A DNA stretch of 64,000 nt. It comes from Bostrychus sinensis (taxonomy: Eukaryota; Chordata; Actinopteri; Gobiiformes; Eleotridae). Below the pieces are notes generated by a model, which was not told the DNA's origin, searched no databases, and saw only the letters and a list, made by a program, of their open reading frames with translations. Position 1 is the stretch's first letter, and every line of letters starts with the position of its first letter. Below are positions 22,001-33,544 of this stretch, piece after piece. The position numbers were made by a program, and so were the translations under genes. The stretch spans positions 1,359,501-1,423,500 of the forward strand of contig CM036255.1 in NCBI GenBank assembly GCA_020698575.1, written 5' to 3'.

Positions 22001-25000
22001 TCATGCCCAAGGACACGACAGTATGCAACGGTGGGAGTGGGGTTTGAACTGCCAACCTTCTGGTTATTGGACAAGCGGCTCTACCAACTGAGCTACTGCC
22101 GCCCGTGCAATGTAAACCCTGATTAGTTGAGTTTACTTAAAATAAGTTTGGAAACCGATTGCCTTATTTTTTTCCCAGTTATCTTAATAGAAACATTACA
22201 TAGTAGTTAGTAATCTTATGTAATTAGGTAAAGCTAACTTTTCATTAGTAAATTAACTAAGAAATATCAAGCAAGTTTAATATTTCATTTTCAGTAAGTA
22301 TACTCTTTAGTGATTAGTAATGTTACTTAAAGTTATTAATAAGACTACTATATTATTAATTTAATCAACATTCTTAATACTAGTAGTCTTAATGCATTAT
22401 TAATTTTTCAATTTAAGCTATGGCAACTTAGAATAATATAGGCAATCGGTTTCCAAAATTTTCATAAGTAAAGTGAACATGTTGTTAAGTACAAATGAAA
22501 TAGAGAAGACACTTTACACAAGTATGGAACTTCTACTTATTTTTAATAAAACATTTTAAGAACACTATATGTTATAGTTTTCACAATACCATCAGAATTA
22601 ACACTGTAAATCGGCACTTCTGACATCAAACCACATCAGGTATTACTGCAATTATCAAATATGTCTCGGGTACAGCATTTGGCTTAAAATGTTCAGTTAT
22701 AATATAGAAAACACAACGAATCCTTTTGTAACAAGACGTGAATATAGTGCATTTGTGCAATATGCCTAAAATATAGCAATTGGCTTCAGAAAGGTTCCAT
22801 TAACACTATAACCCTTCTATTTGTAACAACATGTCTCTAACTGCAATGTTGAAATCAGTGAAATTGCCATATTTGGAAACAAACATATTTGGCAGGGAAC
22901 AAAACATTTAGCACATAAACAAAATGAGTAGTTTAGCTTAAAAATAGATTTTTGAGACTTTGTAGTTTTGGTTTAAGATTCTTAGCTTCCAAAGTCAAAA
23001 ATACTTTTTAAAAGAAATCTAATGTGTTCCTCATTGTGTTTGGGTAGTCATGATTTAAAACAGAGAGTAAAGCAAAGAGGAGACACAGAGCATGGAGCAG
23101 GTTTGGGACACCATCCACGATTTCAGGAATGAGGGCGTGTGGAGCTGTGGCAGGCGTGTCTTCAGGTAGAATGGAGAGCAGGCCAACATTCGTTCCACTG
23201 TTGTAGTCTGCATCTAAATCTGAAGCTTAAACAGAGAAAGAAATAGCATGAATGAATCACCGCTATAAAATATTACTTAAAATTTCAATTTGTGTCATAG
23301 GCTTTTATTACAAGTTTAAGTTTATGAAAACACTCTCTATATGCATTGTTGCTCTTAGAGGATATTTTGGTACCATTCTTAATTCATGGCTGTGTTCTTA
23401 GGCAAAATAAGTGATCCCACTCCATTGGCTCAGAAGAAGCCTGCACATGAATGGTCACAGAATGCTTTACTGTTGGCAGGACACAGGTTTGATTGCTGCC
23501 ATTGCTGCCCTTCTTGATGCCATGCCATCCCCCAAAAGTCTTCTCCTTACAGTACATACAGATGCACTCACAGCTGCCTGCTGCCTCTCCTGAGCAAGCT
23601 CTGCACTGGGGTTGCCCCGTCCTGCAGCTGAATCGACCTTAGGAGACGGTCCTGACCCAGTCATGAATAAAAAATGGTACCAAAACATCTTTTACGAGCA
23701 ACACTGGAAATATTTAGTGTTTTCATGAACTTGTAATTGTTAATAAAGGGAACTGTAAAAAGCAAATGACAGACTTACAAAACACATCCTTAAAGTCTTC
23801 AGAATCATCCCCTGGGGACCGGAAGACCACCCAGAACTGTAGTGCACATGCATGGTACATCAGGCGTCTGTACAAAAAACAAAAACAAAAAATAATGAGG
23901 ATAACAATCAATTCATGACTCAGAAAATGTAATACTTAACCTAATTACCTTTGAAGAAACTTGACAAAAAATGTCTTCTGATTTCGTCTTTTCTACTGGA
24001 AAACATGCAAAACGTGCAGAGTGTGAGCCCAGTCCTGCGTAAAACTCAGACTGCAGATTTCGTCCACATATTCAGGTGAATTCTGACAAGATCTAAGCAC
24101 ACAAAGTGATTATTTACATTAAAATGATCCAAATACTAACTGCCTTTTTATTTGTAAAGAGGACGGTAAAACAAATCTGATTTCCGGTGGAAAGGGCTGG
24201 CCACTTGTCCAGCTTCTCACAAACAGGAGCTTCTGAGTGAATGATGTGCTTCCACAACTTTCAGTGCATCAACATTAGGTGGTTTTTCAGAAATGATGGT
24301 CTTTTTGTCACCGTCAGCCAGGATAACATTAAAACATGATTGCCATGGCAACTGGAAATTTGTAAATAAAAAGAAAACATAGTAGTTATAAATAAAAACA
24401 ATAAGCAGTTATAAAAGTCAAAGCTACTACATTATTTGAATCAGAAAAAAATACAACAGTAAATTCCAAGTGCAGGCAGATATTTGAGCAATTCTATTTA
24501 GTTACCTTTTTAAAAAATGAAATGATAAATCATTGTTTTATACATATAACTTTATAAACTATAATCACCCAGAAATTTTTCTTTTTCCAAAATGGTTAAT
24601 GTGCCTATGCTGTGTTAATCCATCAGGCTACACTTTTCCCTTCTCCCTCTTCCTCACAGTGACCTCCTCTGCTCTTGTTGTGTGTGCGTGAACCAAAGTG
24701 AGCTAAGCACTGCTGAGCTGGCCCTGAAGTGGACTGTGCTACCACCCAACCTAATGTTATTGTTAAACCTGGATGTTCAGTGTTAAGCATGTGACTTACT
24801 CACTCATACAAGTTATCTAGCCTTTGTACTGTCTTCACTGTAACTATGACCAATACATAAGAAAAACAAAGATAGTATGCGTTAATTACCTTTAATCAGG
24901 CGAAGTTCAGAGTCCTCAGGCCTGTGCTGTTGCTCAGTGTAGAGGAGGGCTGTTAAGCTTTATTGCGCATGCCCAGTACAAATTTGAACTCATTACTGAA

Positions 25001-28000
25001 GTTACTTTAGTTATGGTAACTATATATGAAGAACTTTTTATTAACAATAATCTCTTTCTAGTAGATCCAACATTTTGGTGAACCCTAAGTAAGAACACTA
25101 GAATTTTGCTTGTAATAAATACTATTTGGGTTTACAGTGTGGGTTAAGTGTCTTGCCCAAGGACACAACGACAGCATACAATGGTGGGAGCAGGGTTTGA
25201 CCCACCAACCTTCTGGTTAGTGGACAAGCGGCTCCAACTGAGCTACTGCCACCCCACATAGTGGAGATTACTGTTGTAGTGTTGGCTGTAGTCAAGCAGT
25301 TCATCAACATTCCCCCATGGCTTAAAATACACAGAACTGGTGTGTGCAGCTCCCAGCAGCTGGAATCAAAGGGCGTTTTATTGAGAGAGAAATCTGGACT
25401 TTAGTCTCTGACAATAGTTCAGTAACACAGCCTTGTGCTGCTCATATTGCCTTCTGTGTAAAAGATACATACTGAAATATCAAATGTGTCTGAAAATAGG
25501 CAGCGTTTGTGGATCACATGCATTCTTCTTTGCATAATACAGCTTTGATATGTATTGCTCCATTTACTTAAAAAATCAGATGTGATTGTTCTCAGATTTT
25601 TTTTTCTTTTAAGTGAATGTCTGTCCCTCTGATCACCAACACAAGTGAAGCCTGTAGACCAGTGTGTGTCAGCTTTGTCAGCTCAGTAACCTGGCCTTGT
25701 GTCTTCTTAGGGAGCCATGGTCTTCATGAACAGTCTGTGTAACAAAGTCGTTCGGCCCATCGATGGTTCGTGCTGCCAGACCATGCCCCCGCTCACCTTC
25801 CTCCAGAAGATGGCGCTCTGTTTCTTTTTAGGCTCAGCTCTAATTTTCATGTTTCTCCATGTCCTGAGAGAGAGGCCCCATCGGCGGCCTGTGGCCCCTG
25901 ATGTGGAAAGTTTAGAGGAGAAGAAGCCAGCTACAGCGGCTGCCCCACTGGGGGCCGAGGCAGCGAGCCGCGCACTGTGCAGAATGGGCCTCATCATGGC
26001 CTACTTCTACCTGTGTGACAGAGCAGATGTGTTTATGAAGGAGCAGAAATACTACACTCACTCTGCCTTCTTCATCCCTCTCATCAATGTCTTTGTCCTG
26101 GGAGTGTTCTGCAGCGAGAGCAGTAAAGAGGTAAGACTTCTATTTTCCACTGGATTTTATCTTGGACAAACTTGATTCTCAGAATTTGATGTGTGTTTGT
26201 TTGGTCCAGAGCCGTGTGCTGAACAGAGAGCAGACTGATGAGTGGAAGGGCTGGATGCAGTTGGTCATTCTCATCTATCATATTTCAGGAGCCAGTGCTG
26301 TGAGTCCTTTGTCAGGCTCTGTAACAGATTTTGTCAAAGAAACAGCAGCTGATCCAAGTCCTTTTCTCCCTCAGTTCATTCCAGTCTACATGCACGTCCG
26401 TGTGCTGGTGGCAGCCTATCTTTTCCAAACAGGCTACGGACACTTCTCATTCTTCTGGCTCAAAGGGGACTTTGGCCTGTACAGAGTGTGTCAGGTGAGC
26501 GAAAGCTCTCTATAGCCCCGTGATTTCTGATCAACAGCAGAAATGTGAATGTGTTGTGCCGCAGGTGCTCTTCCGGCTCAACTTCCTGGTGGTGGTGCTG
26601 TGTGTGGTGATGGACAGACCATACCAGTTCTATTACTTTGTTCCTCTGGTCACATTCTGGTTTGTGATGATCTACGGCACAATGGCCATGTGGCCTCAGA
26701 TTCTGCAGAAGAAGGCCAACAGTACGTGTCCCAACGCAAACAATGCAATAGGCACCACATTTTTAAGTTTTTTTTTATCTTTGAAAACCAAACTTGGTCT
26801 CCTCTAGAACAGCAGCATGTGTCACAAACTTTAAAAACATTATGTGACTAAAAGAAAACGTTTTTAATAAATAGTTTATTGGTGCTATAAGGAAGCAGGC
26901 GAAGATACCAGCACAGGGCTCTGTGGAGCTTTTTCCAACAGAAACACAAAAAAGCTGTTTACTTTCTTAAACTTGTATGATGACATTTTACTACAAAATT
27001 ACAAATGGCTGTGAGGAATCAGTGGAAACAGAGCTGTACACTGTTTTTTTTTTTTTTTTAGATAAATGAATCAAAGCATACTGGATGTAGAGGACTTGAG
27101 TGGTCAGTGCTCCCTGGAGTGGGAAGAGGTTTGGAGGGAGGTGGGGGTAAGAAGGAACGAGCCGTTTGGAGCTCACAGAAACTTAGTGCCAGAGAATACT
27201 GGATTACTCAAACAGGTGTAAATGAAACAACACAACTCCAGGTGTGTTTTTGATGAGGGAACAAAGACTAAGAGAGGAAAAGGCCTTTTGCAGAATATAG
27301 CGCCTTTAAGAAACGTTCATCAAAACATTTTTGGATTGATAATGTTAAGTGTGTGTTGATTATGCTCCATCATCATTTGTGTGTCTGTTGGTTTTGTGTG
27401 AACAGACAGTGCCATGTGGCATGTTGGAATATTGCTGAAGTTACTGGGCCTTTTGCTGCTCATCTGCATCTTTGCTTATTCACAGGTAACACCAACACAA
27501 ACCTTTAAATCCAGACAGAGATTTCCTGAATATTGTTTTTAAACATGTTACATTTATTATTGTCTTTGTGTCAAATGTGCAGGGTTTGTTTGAGAGCACT
27601 TTCTCAGCATGGCCACTTTCGGAGCTGTTTGAGCTCAATGGAAACGTTCGTGAGTGGTGGTTCCGGTGGAAATTGGACCGTTTTGTAAGTTTCACTAATG
27701 ACTAATGCGGCTGGCTCCATGACTTTTCTGATGTGATGCTGATGTCATTTACTGATGTGTTGTGCAGGCCGTGATGCAGGGGATGCTGTTTGCCTTCCTT
27801 TATCTGCTTCTTCAGAAGAGGCAGGTGTTGTCGGAGGGCAGAGGAGAAACTCTGTTCTCAGCTAAAGTGTCCATTCCGCTGTTGTTTCTGTCTGTCCTCT
27901 CTTTTATCGTAAGTCCTTTGTAGTCTCAACTTTGACCTGGTTTATGTTATTCTATATGGAAGACTCAAGCCAGAAGCAGCTGTCTTTGAGTTGAAGTCGT

Positions 28001-28634
28001 GATGTTTTCTAACATCTTGTCCCCCCTTTTTTTTTAGACCTACTCCGTGTGGGCCAGCAACTGCAAAACCAAAGCCGAGTGCAACGCGATGCATCCATAC
28101 ATCTCTGTGGTCCCGGTAATGTCATGTCTGAAATTAAAGCCAGTACAGATGCTGTCATCTTGACTTCCTCCACACTGTGATGCTTGTGTGTGTTCTTCAC
28201 AGATTCTGGCCTTTATCCTCATCAGAAACATTCCTGGCTATGCCCGCTCCATATACAGCTCCTTCTTTGCGTGGTTTGGAAAAATCTCTTTAGAGGTAAG
28301 AGAGAATTGACTCTGTCTCTTCCAGTGACAAGATGAAGAATAGTAACCCAGATATGTGGTCTGTGTCCAGCTGTTCATCTGCCAGTACCACATCTGGCTG
28401 GCAGCAGACACCAAGGGCATCTTAGTGCTCATCCCTGGAAACCCCTCCTTAAACATCCTGCTCAGCAGCTTCATCTTTGTGTGTGTGGCTCACGAGATTT
28501 CCCTCATCACCAACGTCCTGGCCCAGCTGCTCATTCCTAAAGACACTGTGGCTCTGCTGAAGACGCTGGGGGCCACGGGGCTCCTCAGTCTGCTGCTGCT
28601 GCTGGCCAGGGGCCACTCTACTCCTGGGCCCTGA
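19054..28634 (+). CDS. casd1: casd1, N-acetylneuraminate (sialic acid) 9-O-acetyltransferase; one extra base in exon 2
   Basis: CASD1 is a Golgi multipass enzyme that transfers acetyl from acetyl-CoA to CMP-sialic acid. Exons: 19054-19186, 19265-19362, 19440-19557, 19657-19704, 19785-19847, 19912-19953, 20037-20160, 21705-21907, 25711-26130, 26210-26299, 26375-26494, 26565-26721, 27406-27485, 27583-27684, 27768-27908, 28038-28115, 28203-28295, 28371-28634. The N-terminal signal anchor (AKVISVLAVSLLLVCH) leads to a lumenal SGNH-type domain with Ser in GDSRIR (exon 3) and Asp/His in DGVH (exon 8). Exons 9-18 encode the hydrophobic Cas1p-type region (LNREQTDEWKGWMQLVILIY, YLFQTGYGHFSFFW, RNIPGYARS). 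The exons total 2374 nt, one more than a whole frame, because exon 2 has an extra T (CTGCTTGTCC, near 19290). Correcting for it gives about 790 aa; human CASD1 has 797. The start aligns with the mammalian N-terminus; an in-frame ATG at 18931 is probably untranslated. Confidence 0.9.
21018..21110 (-). mobile_element. APE-type LINE fragment in casd1 intron 7
   Basis: The segment matches part of the larger - strand LINE at 30285-30380 (TGCATTGTTCCTCCTGAAT, GGCTGAATTCTCCTCTCCAG, GAGTAGACTTTCC). The rest of intron 7 (20161-21704) shows no gene. Confidence 0.7.
21929..22104 (-). mobile_element. tRNA-derived SINE, 21 bp after casd1 exon 8
   Basis: On the - strand it has a GGGCGGCAGTAGCTCAG head with pol III A box, a B box (GGTTTGAACTGCC on the + strand), and a tail that ends TATATAAATGTGACCATTTACC. 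It is the same family as 32872-33083, 25141-25255 and 34815-34961, and it begins just inside intron 8. Confidence 0.8.
22108..25139. mobile_element. DNA-transposon-like element filling casd1 intron 8, CAMTGTAAACCC termini
   Basis: The left end CAATGTAAACCC (22108) is inverted at the right end (CACTGTAAACCC in reverse complement, 25139). A subterminal inverted pair lies at 22131-22167 and 22437-22475 (GGAAACCGATTGCC and GGCAATCGGTTTCC). The CACTG start suggests a CACTA/EnSpm-type element, but I cannot fix a target duplication. The interior holds antisense coding relics at 23040-24360. Confidence 0.5.
23040..24360 (-). pseudogene. Broken antisense coding relics, possibly SAM-domain-protein-3-like
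   Basis: Three separate - strand stretches read as protein without a common frame: 24350-24230 (FNVILADGDKKTIISEKPP), 23881-23775 (YRRLMYHACALQFWVVF then RSPGDDSEDFKDVF) and 23228-23030 (LLSILPEDTPATAPHALIP, then NLLHALCLLFALLSVLNHDYP). The start and the order recall the SAMD3-like proteins that are often carried by fish repeats. That identification is from memory and is weak. There are many stops and no intact frame. Confidence 0.35.
25141..25255 (-). mobile_element. tRNA-derived SINE fragment in casd1 intron 8
   Basis: Same SINE family as 21929-22104, - strand. The head with A and B boxes is present (GAGCTACTGCCACCCC and CAGGGTTTGACCC on the + strand); the 3' tail is missing. Confidence 0.7.
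26840..27310. mobile_element. Decayed MITE fragment in casd1 intron 12
   Basis: 27185-27310 resembles 47930-48059, the right end of a TTAA-flanked MITE (ATTACTCAAA...GTGAATGAAAC-like, CAGGTRTGTTTTTGA.GAGGGAACAA, ending CCTTTAAG). The left end was not recognised. Confidence 0.45.
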
Positions 28635-29235
28635 GCTCTGTTCAAACTCATGATACTTTCTGATGGACTTCAGTGAACAGAGCAGGAGCTGAAGTGGTAC
28701 ACTGAAGAAAACCAAGCCGACATTTGTGAATGGGACAGAGGAGCAAGAGTGTTTGGGCAAATGCTCGAAATTCTCCCGTGAGCAGAACTTGACATTTCTG
28801 CTCACGTTTAACAACATAGTTAAACCCTTCATGTCTGTTCACAGCAATAGACATGACATATTTTGGGGTCTACAACAAGAAAAATCTGTGATTTTGTCAT
28901 TTGAACAATGCTATGTTACAGATGGGATCCTGATTATTCAATCATGATGAAGTTATGGTTCGTAACTGGATATAAAGGAGCTGGAGACATCAGACAAGAC
29001 AAGCATGTGCCTGACTGTAGCCTTATCAATTTGCATTCAGCAAAACTCTAAAAGTGATATTTTAAGTTATTCTAAAAACTATCTCTTGTTCTTATTGGCA
29101 GTGCGAATGTGGGCAAAGTTTTCTGAGGCTGGGGAGTTCATAGAACTGAATACGGGTTGCACAGTTCTGAGAACTACAACACAAATTCTGAAAATGTTTG
29201 AACTTTTTTTTTGTTGAATAAAATGAAAACTAAAA
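28635..29235 (+). other. casd1: Probable casd1 3' untranslated region
   Basis: Non-coding sequence after the TGA at 28632-28634. The first AATAAA is at 29217-29222. That signal lies at the edge of sequence that may be transposon-derived (29235 onward), so the true cleavage site is uncertain. Confidence 0.5.
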
Positions 29236-29740
29236 GACTTTCAAATCACATGAGCCAATATTTTATTCACAATAGAACGTAGATAACACAACAAATTTAC
29301 GGTGTGAAATGTTACAATTTTATGCACACAATTAGCTAATTTCAAATGTGATGCCTGCTACAGGTCTCATAATAGTTAAGATAGAGCAACAAATGGCTGA
29401 AAAAGGAAGACACTTTAAAAAGATTCAGCTGGGCGAACACCTAGCAACTAATTAAGTTAACTGATTTGAGGTCTGTAAGATGATTAGCTATAAGGGACGT
29501 CAGAGAGGCAGTCTCTCAGAAGTAAAGATGGGCAGAGGCTCTCCAATCTGTGAAAGAATGCATATAAAGATTGTGAAATACTTTAAAAACAATGTTCATC
29601 AATGCCAAATTGCAAAGGCTTTGCAAATCTCAACATCTACAGAGCATAACATCGTCAAAAGATTCAGAGAAATTGGAGAAATCTCTGTGATTTTTGTGAA
29701 AGCTCATGATTCTCTCATCAGGAACATGGTCTTGTGATGG
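29236..29740 (+). pseudogene. Tc1-like element 5' fragment (transposase N-terminus)
   Basis: The frame reads MGRGSPICERMHIKIVKYF...HQCQIAKALQIS, then IVKRFREIGEISV, the first helix-turn-helix of a Tc1-like transposase common in fish. It breaks off at about 29700 where the frame is lost. No catalytic residues remain. The upstream 29236-29480 fits the element leader. Confidence 0.6.
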
Positions 29741-29840
29741 TCTCTGTAAATGTCTGCATAAACTGAGGGCAGAGTGCTCAGAACTCAGTGCATGTGTAAA
29801 CTGCTACATACCCCTGCTTTCTTCATCATTAATATTTCGT

Positions 29841-32345
29841 GTTAAAAATGCCATCCATCTGATGAAGCCAACAGGACAACATCATCCGCAAAAAGCAGAG
29901 ATGAAATCCTGTGGTCCCCAAACCTGACTCCCTCCGGCCCCTGGCTGCACCTAGAAATTCTGTCCATAAAAATTATGAACAGAACCGGTGACAAAGGGCA
30001 GCCCTGCCGGAGTCCAACATGCACTGGAAACAGGTCCGACTTACAACCGGCAATGCAAACCAAACTCCTCAGCTCTGGTCATACAGGGACCGGACAGACC
30101 TTAGCAAAGGGCCCCGGACCCCGTACTCCCAGAGCACCCCTCAAAGGACGCTACGAGGGACACAGTCGAACGCCTTCTCCAGGTCCACAAAGCACATGTG
30201 GACTGGTTGGGTGAACTCCCATGAACCCTCGAGCACCCGATAGAGGGTGTAGAGCTGGTCCACTGTTCCACAGCCAGGACGAAAACCGCATTGTTCCTCC
30301 TGAATCCGAGGTTCGACTATCGGCCGAATTCTCCTCTCCAGTACCCTGGAATAGACTTTCCCGGGGAGGCTGAGGAGTGTGATCCCCCTGTAGTTGGAAC
30401 ACACTCTTCGGCCCCCCTTCTTGAAAAGAGGGACCACCACCCCGGTCTGCCAGTCCAGAGGCACTGTCCCCGACCGACATGCGATGTTGCAGAGACGTGT
30501 CAGCCACGACAGCTCCACAACATCCAGAGACTTGAGGTACTCAGGGCGAATCTCATCCACACCCGGTGCCTTGCCACCGAGGAGCTTTTTAACCACCTCA
30601 GTGACTTCAGCTTGGGTGATGGATGAATCCTCCTCCGAGTCCCCAACCTCTGCTTCCTCAACGGAAGACGTGTCGGTGGGATTGAGGTGATCCTCAAAGT
30701 ATTCCTTCCACCGCCCGACAACATCCCCAGTCGAGGTCAACAGCTCCCCACCCTCACTGTAAACAGTGTTGGTGAAGAACTGCTTCCCCCTCCTGAGGCG
30801 GCGTCCTCCTCCATGGCCTCCCCGAACTCCTCCCAGACCCACAACCACCCGGGCCGCAGCACCCTTGGCCTGCCGGTACCCATCGGCTGCCTCGAGAGTC
30901 CCACAAGCCAGCCAGGCTTGATAAGACTCCTTCTTCAGCCTGACGGCATTGCTTACTTCCGGTGTCCACCACCGGGTTCGGGGGTTGCCGCCACAACAGG
31001 CACCAGAGACCTTACGGCCACAGCTCCTGACGGCTGCATTGGCAATAGAGGTGAAGAACATGGTCCACTCGGACTCCATGCCTCCAGCCTCCCTCGGGAT
31101 CTGGTCAAAGCTCTCCCAGAGGTCCTCTGGTAGAGGACTCAGCCAGAAGTTCCCAACAGACCCTCACAATACGTTTGGGCCTGCCGAGTCTGTCCGGCCT
31201 CCTCCTCCGCCAGCGGATCCAACTCACCACCAGGTGGTGATCGGTTGACAGCTCAGCCCCTACCTTCACCCGAGTGTCTAAAACACACGGCCGAAGGTCA
31301 GATGACACGACAACAAAGTCGATCATCGACCTCCGGCCTAGAGTGTCCTGGTGCCACGTGCACTGATGGACAACCTTGTGCTTGAACATGGTGTTCGTTA
31401 TGGACAATCCGTGACTAGCACAGAAGTCCAATAACAAAACACTGCTCGGGTTCAGATCAGGGAGGCCGTTCCTCCCAGTCACGCCCCTCCAGGTGTCACT
31501 GTCGCTGCCCACGTGAGCGTTGAAGTCTCCCAGTAGAATGACGGAGTCCCCAGTTGGAGCACTTTCCAGCACCCCTCCCAGGGACTCCAAGAAGGCCGAG
31601 TACTCTACACTGCTGCTCAGCCCATAGGCGGAAAGACAGTGAGAGACCTGTCCCCAACCCGAAGGCGCAGGGATGCGACCCTCTCATTCACCGGGGAAAA
31701 CTCCAACACATGGTGGCTGAGCTGGGGAGCTATGAGAAAGCCCACAACAGCCCGCCGCCTCTCACCGCGGGCAACGCGTCCAGCCCCTCTCAAGGAGTTG
31801 GGTTCCAGAGCCCAAACTGTGCGTGGAGGCGAGCCCGACTATCTCTAGTCGGTAACGCTCAACCTCCTGCACAAGCTCAGGCTCCTTCCCCCCCAGCGAG
31901 GTGACATTCCATGTCCCCTGAGCCAGTTTCTGCGTCCAGGGATTGGGACGCCGAGGCCCCCGCCTTTGACCTCTGCCCGATCCTCCTACCACCGGCCCCT
32001 TACAGTTCCTCCTGTGGGTGGTGGGTCCAAGGGACGATGGCCCCACGTCGTCCTTTCGGGCTGGGCCCGGCGGGTCCCGTGGGGAGAGACCCGGCCACCA
32101 GGCGCTCGCAATCGAGCCCCAACCCCAGGCCTGGCTCCAGGGTGGGGCCATACCGGATGACGTAACTGGCCTCGTTTTTGTAGTCGTCATAAGGGTTTTG
32201 TGAACCGCTCTTGGTCTGGCCCGTCATCTAGGGCCTGTTTGCCATGGGAGACCCTACCAGGAGCATTAAGCCCCCGACAACATAGCTCCTAGGATCATTC
32301 GGGCACTCAAACCCCTCCACCACGATAAGGTGGCAGTTCAAGGAG
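29841..32345 (-). mobile_element. APE-type non-LTR retrotransposon, near full-length 5', 3'-truncated
   Basis: Read on the - strand, it starts with a leader at 32345 (GAACTGCCACCTTATCGTGG) and runs through an AP-endonuclease domain (WNVTSLGGKEPELVQEVERY at 31910; ILLGDFNAHVGS at 31520; RRSMIDFVVVSSDLRP at 31310; STDHHLVVSWIRW at 31230). It continues into the reverse transcriptase (GKAPGVDEIRPEYLK, CSNYRGITLLSLPGKVYSR, CFVDLEKAFDCVP, GLRQGCPLSPVLFIIF, SSLLFADDVVLLASS), then stops at about 29841. Several frameshifts break it into at least four frames. It is a Rex/RTE-type fish LINE; I do not commit to the family name. Confidence 0.8.
30141..31079 (-). pseudogene. LINE reverse-transcriptase frame (312 aa open)
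   Basis: The longest open piece of the LINE holds the linker after the endonuclease, the fingers motif NYRGITLL and palm motif A (CFVDLEKAFD), where it ends. The palm continues, frame-shifted, at 30063-29842 with FADD. One internal segment near 30830 is also out of family register (VVVGLGGVRGGHGGG), showing local compensating indels. Confidence 0.75.
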
Positions 32346-32734
32346 GGGTTGTTTAAAATGCTGCAGCTGAAATAACCTCCCATTTGCATACTTTTATTCA
32401 CCATGTATGTGTATAATGTGCTGTTCATTGTCATCTATTTTTCTGCTAACAGAATGGAGGAAATAACTTACACAGTAAATGTATTAGTTGAGTCCTAGGC
32501 CACCAGACACAGAGACATAATTTTTTTTTTTTTTTTTTTTGAATGGCTCCCCACGGAAACGTCTACTGGTACCTTTAAAGCCAGCCTACCTCATAACATC
32601 CTACATACAGACATAACTGGTAACTTGAAGATCAGAAATGGTTACCTCTTTCAAACTCTTTTCAGAGCTGGGTGTCATGTAAGTGGTATAAATTAATATG
32701 AGAATTTGTGAGACTTTTGTAGTCGTGTCTTCTG

Positions 32735-33215
32735 ACCGCCAAGTGTCTTGAACACTCAGGTGAAGAGTTGGATCCACTGGTGGAGGAGGAAGACAGACAA
32801 ACTCTGCAGACCCAAACACATTGTGAGGGCTCGGAGTGTCTGGCAAAAAACTCTGTCAGGGAAGTCTTTAAGGGCGGCAGTAGCTCAGTTGGTAGAGTCG
32901 TCCACTAACCAGAAGTTTGGTGGTTCAAACCCCGCTCCCAACGTTGCATGCTATCGTTGTGTCCTTGGGCAGGACACTTAACCCACCTTGCCTCCGGTGT
33001 CTGCGCACACTGGTGTATGAATGTGTGTGTAAATGAGTGAATGGTTCCTTGATGTAAAGTGCTATATAAATGTGACCATTTAGCATTTATTTTATTTAAC
33101 TGCCACCTCTGGGAGAGCTTTGACCTGTTCTGAGCTGTAGTCGCAGGGTCTGTGATACTTGTCATGGTGACAACCCCCGAACCCAGTGGTGGACTCCAGA
33201 AGTGTCTATGGAGCA
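32735..33215 (+). mobile_element. APE-type LINE fragment split by a SINE
   Basis: 32735-32870 reads + strand VKSWIHWWRRKTDKLCRPKH, like the VVSWIRWRRRRPDRLGRPKR block of the LINE at 29841-32345. 33090-33215 continues (LWESFD..., ending at the RTRWWTPE-equivalent). The SINE at 32872-33083 interrupts it. Confidence 0.6.
32872..33083 (+). mobile_element. tRNA-derived SINE, + strand copy
   Basis: GGGCGGCAG head, A box TAGCTCAGTTGG (32881-32892), B box GGTTCAAACC (32922-32931), and tail GATGTAAAGTGCTATATAAA. It is the best-preserved of four copies and was probably transcribed by RNA polymerase III. Confidence 0.8.
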
Positions 33216-33544
33216 GATACAAACATAGTCATGCGTGAATGACTAACTGCATGCTTTAATTCAAGAAAATGTAAAAATATAATAAGGGTCATTATTTTGA
33301 ATCCTAGGTTTCACTTAGTGTTTTTGAAAACCTCCACTGCAGAGCTAGTGAAGTTGAGGCCATTAAGACAGGAAAGGAAGATGATCACTGACAAACAGAC
33401 TGACCTGTATAATGAAGCAGCAGCAGCAGAGGTCTTCAACCCTGAAATGTCCCGAGTTAAGCTGTTTGGAACATCTTTTGGCTCAAGCTACAGTCTGCAG
33501 TCCATCGATGGTCTCCACATTCTTGGGAGCACCATGAATGTGGT

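Larger units (their letters stand above)
32541..33542 (+). pseudogene. Partial casd1 paralogue: remnant of exon 7 and complete exon 8
   Basis: 32541-32580 matches the end of casd1 exon 7 (GTCTACTGGTACCTT shared), but CAA has become TAA (stop at 32576-32578) and the GT donor is lost. 33343-33542 is a full counterpart of exon 8 (200 against 203 nt), with a preserved CAG acceptor, GTGAGG donor and an open frame containing ERKMITDKQTDLYNEAA and IDGLH. The Asp/His pair of the SGNH active site is kept. At YNEAA and DGLH this copy agrees with mammalian CASD1, while exon 8 of the full gene reads YNGAA and DGVH. Intron 7' holds a LINE fragment and a SINE. No other casd1 exon was found nearby, so this is a relic or fragmentary duplication. 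Confidence 0.8.

Noticed and set aside
31554..32227. Plus-strand open frames over the LINE 5' half
   Set aside because: The coding signal (endonuclease and RT motifs) is on the minus strand; these are shadows in GC-rich sequence.
32240..32345. HDV-like ribozyme at the LINE 5' end
   Set aside because: Some non-LTR elements begin with one, and the leader can pair (CCACC with GGTGG), but I could not lay out the double-pseudoknot convincingly by eye.
32872..32945. tRNA gene
   Set aside because: A and B boxes are present, but the cloverleaf is incomplete, a long non-tRNA tail follows, and three further copies exist in the window. It is a SINE head.
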